The notes under the pieces: model-generated
Database searches by the model: none
The model's input: only the letters and a program-made list of their open reading frames with translations
What the model was told of the DNA's origin: nothing
NCBI GenBank assembly: GCA_019686135.1
Contig: JADGHL010000051.1
Coordinates: forward strand, 1-32,625
DNA length: 32,625 nucleotides
Origin: Myxococcaceae bacterium
GTDB lineage: Bacteria > Myxococcota > Myxococcia > Myxococcales > Myxococcaceae
Direction: 5' to 3'
Made by a program: the position numbers and the translations under genes
In this document: in pieces, positions 8,632 through 14,260 of the stretch
Layout of the letters: every line of letters starts with the position of its first letter
Numbering within the stretch: the stretch's first letter is position 1

Positions 8632-9495
8632 CTACAGCCCGGAGCGATCCGCGAACCCCACGAGGTGGCGGACCAGCTCGGCCGGCCGCTCCATCTGCGG
8701 GACGTGGCCGAACCCCTCCACCACGTGCACCTCCGCGTGCTTCGGGAGGTGCTGCCTGAAGAAGTCGATCCCCTCCCAGGGGAGCAGCTTCTCGCTCTTC
8801 CCCCAGATGAGCAGCGTGGGCTGCGAAAGGGATTGGACCTGCGCCGGCTCGAGCAGATCCGCAAAGGAGGACTCGCGCAGCACCGCCTTCACCGTCCGGG
8901 TGCCGTACATCTTCCGCAATTCGCCGGCCAACAGGAGCGCCGCCACCGGCGTCCGGTGGAACAGCCGCCGGGTGAGCGCGCGCGCGTCCGCGTTGGTGTG
9001 GACGTGGAGCGACCGGATCAGCTCAGCGAAGCGCTCTTCGGAGACACGGGCTCCCGCCGGCGACACCAACCCGATCGCCCGGACGTGCTCGGGCGTCTCG
9101 TGCGCGAGCGTCAGCGTCATCGCCCCACCCAGCGAGTTACCCACCACGAAAGCAGGCTCCTGCACGACCGCGCGGAAGAAGCCCTTCAGGTATTCGAGCT
9201 GCCGCCGCGGACCGAGGCCGTCCGGCGCGGACGAAGGGAGCGGGCTGAAGCCGTTGCCGGGCAGATCCGGCACCAGCACCCGGGAGAACCGGCGCGAGAG
9301 CCGGTGCACCACCTTGTAGAAGGCGTTCGCGGAGCTCGCGAGCCCGTGCACGAGGACGAGCGGCGGCCCCGTGCCGGTGCCCCGAAGGTCGTAGTAGTGC
9401 ATCGGGCATCCGTCGATCGGCGCGACCGAAGACGCCACGCCCCGGAGGACGAGGTACCGCCGAAGCGCGCGATGCAACGCCGAAAGGAGCTCCAC
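8632..9495 (-). CDS. Alpha/beta-fold hydrolase
   Basis: This encodes 287 aa. It carries the usual landmarks: LVLVHGLASSANAF (oxyanion HG), nucleophile elbow VGNSLGG with S121, and C-terminal GFGHVPQMERP with H264. The position before the catalytic His that normally carries Asp (WGxxDxxxP) reads WGKSEKLLP, so E235 may be the acid or another Asp may be used. There is no signal peptide. It sits between envC and ctpA on the same strand, but a hairpin at 9506-9540 separates it from envC. Family members include esterases, lipases, epoxide hydrolases and C-C hydrolases, and sequence alone does not choose among them. Confidence 0.85.
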   Translation of the reverse strand: MELLSALHRALRRYLVLRGVASSVAPIDGCPMHYYDLRGTGTGPPLVLVHGLASSANAFYKVVHRLSRRFSRVLVPDLPGNGFSPLPSSAPDGLGPRRQLEYLKGFFRAVVQEPAFVVGNSLGGAMTLTLAHETPEHVRAIGLVSPAGARVSEERFAELIRSLHVHTNADARALTRRLFHRTPVAALLLAGELRKMYGTRTVKAVLRESSFADLLEPAQVQSLSQPTLLIWGKSEKLLPWEGIDFFRQHLPKHAEVHVVEGFGHVPQMERPAELVRHLVGFADRSGL

Positions 9496-9505
9496 GCCAG
9501 AAGCC

Positions 9506-9540
9506 TAACGGCCCGGCGCGTGGAGTCACGCCGGGCGTTA
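9506..9540 (-). terminator. Hairpin at the end of the ftsEX-envC operon
   Basis: Arms GCCCGGCG and CGCCGGGC (9511-9518 and 9529-9536) pair perfectly over a 10-base loop. TAAC/GTTA outside them extend the stem with one bulge. The envC stop codon is part of the stem. No long T-run follows, so it may be a weak or Rho-assisted terminator. Confidence 0.5.
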
Positions 9541-10689
9541 CGGCTCGGGCCGGCCCAGCCACTCCGCCGGATCGACGGCGATGCCGCTCTTGCGCACCTC
9601 GAAGTAGAGGTACGCGCCCTTGAGCGACCCGGTGTCGCCCACCCGGCCGACCTCGTCCCCCGCCTTCACCTCGTCGCCCACGGCGCGGCCGAACGCAGAG
9701 AGGTGCGCCATCAGCGTGTGGTACCCGCTGCCATGGTCGATGATGAGCAGGTTGCCGTAGCCGCGCAGCCAGTTGGCGTAGACCACCTTGCCCGGGGCGA
9801 TCGCCCGGACCGGCTCGCCGGCGCGGGCGCGGATGTCCAGCCCCTTCTGGAAGGTCACCGTGTTGAAGCGCGGGTTGACCACCTTGCCGAACCCGACCTC
9901 GATGATCCCCGTCACCGGCCAGGGCAGCGCGCCGCGGAGCTGACCGAAGGACGAGTCGTCCACCTCCGACCCGAAGTCGTCCACCATCCGCGTCAGCCGG
10001 CGATCCGCCTGCTCGAGCTCGCGGACCAGCCGCCCGCGCTCCTTCGCGTCGGAGGCGATCTGCCCGAGCAGCTGGGTCAACAGCTCCTGCTGCCGCGACG
10101 ACAGCGCCCGCTCCGCGGACAACCGCTTCGCCCGCGACGCCACCGACGCCTCCAGCCGCTCGAGCGCGCGGCGCGACTCCTCCTGGAACGCGATCGCCCG
10201 CTTCGTCTCGCGCACCGCCTGCAGATCGCGATCGAGCAGCGTGGAGAGCGCGCGGGTCCGCCTGATCATCGACGCGAAGTCGGACGCGGAGAGGACCACG
10301 TCCAGGCGGCTGCGGCGCTCGAGCCGGTACAGCGCCCAAAGCCGCGGCGACAGCCGGTCGATCTGCGCCTGCATCCACGCGCGCGCGAGCATCTCCTGAC
10401 GCCGGGCGAGCTCGCGCCGCCGCCTCAGCGCCGTCAGCTCGCGGTCCAGCCGCGCGGCGCGCAGCTCGGTGAGGCGGGCGCGCCGTTCGATGAGCTCGAT
10501 CACCGCGAGCAGGCTGGACTGCTGCGACTTCAGCGTGGCCAGCGCCGCCTTCTCCGCGGCCAGCCGCGCCTCCACCTCCGCCTTCTCTGCCGCAGCGTCG
10601 TCCTCCCGCGCATCCGCAGGCTGCGCAGACGCCTGCGCGCCGCAGACGAGGAGCACTGCCAAAAGTCCCAGCGCGCACCGGCCGCTCAT
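9538..10689 (-). CDS. envC: EnvC-like coiled-coil LytM (degenerate M23) amidase activator
   Basis: This encodes 383 aa with a signal peptide (about 1-22, ending ASA). A long charged coiled coil at about 28-230 (for example RRRRELARRQEMLARA) is followed by a LytM/M23 domain at about 255-380. The metal-site residues are lost. The HxxxD motif reads QKGLD with Gln in place of His, and the C-terminal HLH motif reads YLY in GAYLYFEV. This matches the non-catalytic EnvC class, which is recruited by FtsEX in the periplasm and activates cell-wall amidases at the septum. The start at ATG 10689 overlaps the ftsX stop (ATGA), giving tight ftsE-ftsX-envC coupling. The assignment rests on domain order, operon context and the zinc-ligand losses. 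Confidence 0.9.
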   Translation of the reverse strand: MSGRCALGLLAVLLVCGAQASAQPADAREDDAAAEKAEVEARLAAEKAALATLKSQQSSLLAVIELIERRARLTELRAARLDRELTALRRRRELARRQEMLARAWMQAQIDRLSPRLWALYRLERRSRLDVVLSASDFASMIRRTRALSTLLDRDLQAVRETKRAIAFQEESRRALERLEASVASRAKRLSAERALSSRQQELLTQLLGQIASDAKERGRLVRELEQADRRLTRMVDDFGSEVDDSSFGQLRGALPWPVTGIIEVGFGKVVNPRFNTVTFQKGLDIRARAGEPVRAIAPGKVVYANWLRGYGNLLIIDHGSGYHTLMAHLSAFGRAVGDEVKAGDEVGRVGDTGSLKGAYLYFEVRKSGIAVDPAEWLGRPEP

Positions 10690-11588
10690 ACCTTGAGGAA
10701 CCGCCCCACCGCGACGAACGAACCGCACAGCCCGAGCGCGGCGCCGACCGCCATCACCTCCACCAGCGCCCGCCCGTCCACCAGCGTCCACGAACGGCCC
10801 GGGCCCACCAGAAAGGCGAACAATTCGTCCACCCGCGGCCCCGCCCAACGCGAGAACGCCCAGAGGGCGATCACCGCCACCGCGCCCCCGAGCAGGCCCT
10901 GCAACAGGCCCTCGATCAGAAACGGCGCCTTGACGAAGCGGTCGGTGGCGCCGACCAGCTTCTGGATCTCGATCTCCTCGCGGCGCGCGTAGATCGCCAG
11001 CTGCAGCGTGGCGCTGGTGATGATCACCGTGGCGATGACGATCACCAGAAAGGCGATCCCTCCGCCCACCTGGAGCGCACGGGAGATCGCCGAGAGCCGC
11101 TCCACTGCTGCCTCGCCGTAGTCCACCGCGGTGACGCCCTCCTGTGCGCGCGCCTCCCGGGCCAGCGCGGCGAGCTTTTCGGGGCTGCGCAGCGGCGGCG
11201 GCACCCGAAGCTCCACCGAGGCCGGGAGCGGGTTCTCCGGCAACTCCGCGACGGTGTCGGCCAGATCCCCCAGCTCGCGCGAAAGACGCGTGAGCGCCTC
11301 GTCGGGCGACACCCAGGTCGCCTCACCGCCAGTGCGCTCTGCCAGCGCGCTGGCCAGCGCCCGGCCGCGTTCGGGGGTGACCGAGTCGTCCAGGTAGATC
11401 GTCACCTCCACCTCGCCGCCGAGCGTGTCCTTCAGCCCGTCCAGCATCCGCATCGCCCCACGGGCGAGCCCGGCGGTGAACAGCGCGATCGCCAGGGTGG
11501 AGACGGCGACGGAGTGGACGAACGGCGAGTGCCGCAGCCCCAGCACGGCGGAGCGCCAGAAGTATGCGGCCTTCGCGGTGGCGCTCAT
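10686..11588 (-). CDS. ftsX: Cell division protein FtsX
   Basis: This encodes 300 aa, a typical length. It has a cytoplasmic N-terminus (FWRSAVLGLRHSPFVHSVAV), a first membrane helix near residues 25-45, and a periplasmic domain of about 50-165 (VEVTIYLDDSVTPE, VSPDEALTRL). A C-terminal FtsX bundle holds three further helices (for example GGGIAFLVIVIATVIITSAT), with the signature YARREEIEIQKLVGAT. FtsX is the permease-like partner of FtsE and transmits ATP-driven conformational change to periplasmic EnvC. The start overlaps the ftsE stop as ATGA, and its own stop overlaps the envC start in the same way. All three genes therefore form one coupled operon. Confidence 0.95.
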   Translation of the reverse strand: MSATAKAAYFWRSAVLGLRHSPFVHSVAVSTLAIALFTAGLARGAMRMLDGLKDTLGGEVEVTIYLDDSVTPERGRALASALAERTGGEATWVSPDEALTRLSRELGDLADTVAELPENPLPASVELRVPPPLRSPEKLAALAREARAQEGVTAVDYGEAAVERLSAISRALQVGGGIAFLVIVIATVIITSATLQLAIYARREEIEIQKLVGATDRFVKAPFLIEGLLQGLLGGAVAVIALWAFSRWAGPRVDELFAFLVGPGRSWTLVDGRALVEVMAVGAALGLCGSFVAVGRFLKV

Positions 11589-12283
11589 CCCGCTGACGCC
11601 ACCCGGCGCGCCGCCTGGATGCCATCCTCGTCGGAGACGATCGTCCCGCGCTCGAGGCGGATGGTGCGCTTCGCGTACCGCTCCAGGAGCGATTGATCGT
11701 GCGTGGCGACCACCACGGTCGTGCCGCGCACGTTTACGTCGCAGAGCAGATCCATGATCTCCAGCGTCAGCGCCGGGTCGAGGTTCCCGGTGGGCTCGTC
11801 GGCCAGAAGGATCGCCGGGTCGTTCACCAGCGCCCGGGCGATCACCACGCGCTGCTGCTCGCCGCCGGAGAGCCGCGGCGGGAGCACGTCCGCCTTGTGC
11901 TCGAGCCCCACGCGCTTGAGCATCTTCATCACCCGCTCGCGCGACTCGCTCCGCGGCACCCCGAGCACGTCCAGGGTGAAGGCCACGTTGTCCGCGACGG
12001 TGCGGCGGGGCAGGAGCTTGAAGTCCTGGAACACGACGCCGATGTTGCGGCGGAGGAACGGGATCCCGGAGTCGCGGAGCCGGGCGATGTTGCGCCCGCC
12101 AATGAGGATCTGTCCCCGCGTGGGCCGCTCCGCCAGAAACAGCAGCTTGAGCAGCGTGGACTTGCCCGCGCCGGATGGACCGGTGAGGAAGACGAACTCG
12201 CCCTTGTCGATGCTGAGGTTGATGTCCGACAGCGCCGGCGGATCGCCCGGGTACGCCTTGTAGATGTGGAACAGCTGAATCAT
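11585..12283 (-). CDS. ftsE: Cell division ATP-binding protein FtsE
   Basis: This encodes 232 aa and is an ABC ATPase with all motifs: Walker A GPSGAGKSTLLKLL, Q-loop VFQDFKLLPRRTVADN, signature LSGGEQQRV, Walker B ILLADEPTGNLDP and H-loop VVVATHD. The FtsE-typical opening MIQLFHIYKAYPG is present. It is cytoplasmic and works with FtsX to drive septal wall hydrolysis through EnvC. It is the first gene of the ftsE-ftsX-envC operon, with a 40 bp gap to the upstream small gene that ends at 12324. Confidence 0.96.
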   Translation of the reverse strand: MIQLFHIYKAYPGDPPALSDINLSIDKGEFVFLTGPSGAGKSTLLKLLFLAERPTRGQILIGGRNIARLRDSGIPFLRRNIGVVFQDFKLLPRRTVADNVAFTLDVLGVPRSESRERVMKMLKRVGLEHKADVLPPRLSGGEQQRVVIARALVNDPAILLADEPTGNLDPALTLEIMDLLCDVNVRGTTVVVATHDQSLLERYAKRTIRLERGTIVSDEDGIQAARRVASAG

Positions 12284-12323
12284 GGCGCCGGGCGCGACGG
12301 TACCACGAGGCCCGACGCACGCC

Positions 12324-12749
12324 TCAGCGCTCCTGCGGGAGCGGCACCCGCTCCTGAAGCTCCCTCTGGTCGAGCCGGGTGTAGTCCTTGTCCAGCGTGG
12401 CGTAGATGGCCTTCTGCACCCGCGGGCTCAGCGCGGCGCGCAGCATCCCCATGAACCGCGGCGGAGCGACGATCATCAGCCGCTGGAACGCGTCCTGCGC
12501 GTGCGCCGTGTCGAGCGTCTGGGCGATCTGATGGGCGAAGCGCGTCTCCTCCACCTGCTTCGGATCCGAAGACATGTCGAAGGCGCGCTTGTCGGGCCCC
12601 TTCCCGGCGGCGTCGGTGACCAGCTCCAGCCGCTTCACCCGGCTGGGGGGATGTTCGAGCTCCTCGAACTTGACCCACTCGCCCTCTGCACCGCGCGCCA
12701 TGAAGAACCGGGCGCGGCTGCCATCACTGACCACGATCCACGTGCTCAT
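12324..12749 (-). CDS. Host-attachment/baeRF-like small protein
   Basis: This encodes 141 aa from ATG 12749. The opening MSTWIVVSDGSRARFFMA, the HPPSRVKRLELVTDAAGKG segment, DPKQVEETRFAHQIAQTL, and APPRFMGMLRAALSPRVQKA match my recollection of the family annotated as protein required for attachment to host cells, later related to bacterial eRF1-like (baeRF) domains. There is no signal peptide, so it is probably cytoplasmic. The attachment name comes from one plant-symbiont study and is unlikely to describe the molecular role. It lies 40 bp upstream of ftsE and may share its transcript. It is divergent from msrB across 235 bp. Confidence 0.7.
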   Translation of the reverse strand: MSTWIVVSDGSRARFFMARGAEGEWVKFEELEHPPSRVKRLELVTDAAGKGPDKRAFDMSSDPKQVEETRFAHQIAQTLDTAHAQDAFQRLMIVAPPRFMGMLRAALSPRVQKAIYATLDKDYTRLDQRELQERVPLPQER

Positions 12750-12984
12750 GGACGAACGGTATGCACCGACTGCCCGGGGAGGCCGCGCGCGCCTGCCTGA
12801 GCGGCGCCGGGAATCGCGGCGCCTGCCCGCCTGCTCGAAGAGGTGCGCGTGCCGCCCTTCGCCCCGGGCGACCTGCTCCTTCGCCGGCACGAACCTCCGC
12901 GCCGCCTGCCGGGCGAACCGGGCACCGGCGGTAACGCACAAGGCGCGCGCTGCGTAGCAGACTGATTATCAAGGAGACTGTCGC
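12750..12984. other. Divergent intergenic region between the baeRF-like gene and msrB
   Basis: This 235 bp stretch should carry promoters for both directions. I see no clear -35/-10 pair. An AT-richer patch (gattatca, 12964-12971) lies just before the msrB ribosome site AAGGAGA at 12971-12977. No conserved ORF was recognised. Confidence 0.4.
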
Positions 12985-13404
12985 ATGCAGACCCGACTCA
13001 TCCTCTCGGACGAAGAGTGGCGCAAGCGGCTCACGCCGGAGCAGTACCACGTGCTGCGCGAGCACGGCACGGAACGGCCCGGCACCGGCTGCTTTCTGGG
13101 GACCCAAGAACCGGGGACGTACGTCTGCGCCGGTTGCGGAAACCCGCTGTTCCGCTCCGGGACCAAGTTCGAATCCGGCACGGGTTGGCCCTCCTTCACC
13201 GAGCCCATCTCCCCTGACGCCATCGTCCGCGTGCGTGACACCAGCTACGGGATGATCCGCACCGAGGTGCGCTGCGCGCGCTGCGACGGCCATCTGGGCC
13301 ATGTGTTCCCCGATGGCCCGCCGCCGACGGGCGAGCGCTTCTGCATGAACTCGGTCGCGCTCAAGCACCTGCCCGAGGGCGTGGCGCCAACGCTCCTCCA
13401 GTAG
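12985..13404 (+). CDS. msrB: Peptide methionine-(R)-S-oxide reductase
   Basis: This encodes 139 aa. It reduces methionine-R-sulfoxide in damaged proteins. Zinc-site pairs are at C48/C51 (CAGCGNPLF) and C97/C100 ([12 protein letters not shown]). The substrate-binding SGTGWPSF and catalytic C120 in [10 protein letters not shown] are also present. There is no signal peptide, so it should be cytoplasmic. AAGGAGA sits 7 bases before ATG 12985. The gene converges on a small unknown gene with a 3 bp gap. It stands alone, with no msrA nearby. Confidence 0.96.
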   Translation: MQTRLILSDEEWRKRLTPEQYHVLREHGTERPGTGCFLGTQEPGTYVCAGCGNPLFRSGTKFESGTGWPSFTEPISPDAIVRVRDTSYGMIRTEVRCARCDGHLGHVFPDGPPPTGERFCMNSVALKHLPEGVAPTLLQ

Positions 13405-13407
13405 CCG

Positions 13408-13833
13408 CTACGGCTCGTAGCCGGTCCAGGCGTGCGCCGTCCGCGCCGGGGTGTCGATCCGCACCGGCGAGAGGGTCGCGCCCCGCTCGGCCAGCACCTC
13501 CGCGAGCTTTTCCGGAGGCCCGGCGTATCCGCCGTCCTGCAGCCCGTGCAGCGCGGACGGGTCGGCGGTCCCGGCGAACAGCTCGACGTTCTGCGGATGC
13601 ACCACCGCCACCGCGAACGTCGCGGGCGCGGAGTCGTCCACGTCCATCACCCACAGCCGCCAGTGGGGCTGGTCGCGCTTCTCCGGCGCGCGGGCGAACA
13701 GCTCGCCGAGGTCCTCGAAGAGCTCCGCAAGGTTGGTGCGCAGATCCGCGACGCTCATCGCGTTCTCCGGCGAGGAGCTCTGCGCCTCTTCCAGCATCCG
13801 TCGCACCGCCGCCTCCAGCTCGAGCACCGTCAT
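13408..13833 (-). CDS. Small hypothetical protein
   Basis: This encodes 141 aa and I do not recognise it. It is acidic, with a helical first part (residues 1-50, for example LEAAVRRMLEEAQ and LRTNLAELFEDLGELFA) and a more beta-like second part containing HWRLWVMDVDD and ATFAVAVVHPQNVELF. There are no signal peptide, membrane helix or cysteines. Codon use matches the neighbours, supporting a real gene. It ends 3 bp from the msrB stop in convergent orientation. Confidence 0.6.
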   Translation of the reverse strand: MTVLELEAAVRRMLEEAQSSSPENAMSVADLRTNLAELFEDLGELFARAPEKRDQPHWRLWVMDVDDSAPATFAVAVVHPQNVELFAGTADPSALHGLQDGGYAGPPEKLAEVLAERGATLSPVRIDTPARTAHAWTGYEP

Positions 13834-13902
13834 CCTGCGGCTTTCTGTAGCGCGGCCTGATGGAGAAGGAAGAGCCGATTCGCCCCGGCCCCCGGTGCGC
13901 CT

Positions 13903-14175
13903 TCAGTGCGGGGGCCGGGAGCGGCCCGCAACCCATGCGCCGACGCGCCGGGCGGCGGACCGGACGCTCCAAAGCGAAGCATCCGACTGCAGCCAGCGCT
14001 CCACCCCGCGCACCACCCCGCCCGAACCATCGTACGGCGGGCCGACCTGGGTGAGCTGCCCGCCGCCGTCCGCGGAGATGTCGTCCAGCGGAAGCTCGCC
14101 GGAAACCGCCGGCTCCGTCATGTCCTCCATCCTCTCGCCTTTCACCATGGCGCCCTCCGCCATGAGGGTAGGCAT
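13903..14175 (-). CDS. Possible small hypothetical protein
   Basis: This encodes up to 90 aa, with alternative in-frame ATGs at residues 5, 10, 16 and 19, and no convincing ribosome site chooses among them. The minus-strand codons are strongly G/C-ending, as in true genes here. The downstream part reads sensibly (LPLDDISADGGGQLTQVG, then VRGVERWLQSDASLW). No homologue is recognised. It would be divergent from the MFE-2-like gene across an AT-rich patch. It accounts for most of the 427 bp between 13833 and 14261; the rest appears non-coding. Confidence 0.4.
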   Translation of the reverse strand: MPTLMAEGAMVKGERMEDMTEPAVSGELPLDDISADGGGQLTQVGPPYDGSGGVVRGVERWLQSDASLWSVRSAARRVGAWVAGRSRPPH

Positions 14176-14195
14176 CCCCGGTGCGCCGCCGCCGG

Positions 14196-14221
14196 TTGAC
14201 GATTATTGATTCAAATGTCAA
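14196..14221. promoter_or_regulatory. AT-rich imperfect dyad upstream of the beta-oxidation operon
   Basis: TTGAC at 14196-14200 and GTCAA at 14217-14221 form a perfect 5-bp inverted pair around an AT-rich core, with an inner TT/AA pair also matching. It is 40 bp before the MFE-2-like ATG and is the most AT-rich spot nearby. The form suits a TetR-type operator, and TTGACG could also be a -35 hexamer. No repressor gene is adjacent. Confidence 0.4.
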
Positions 14222-14260
14222 AAATCGCCGCCTGGTCCGCTTTTCCGGTCTGGAGGGAGC

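Noticed and set aside
7036-10992. Open frame of about 1318 codons on the plus strand
   Set aside because: It is antisense to five well-supported genes and reads as Arg/His/Gln/Leu low-complexity sequence, a mirror effect of GC-rich codon bias.
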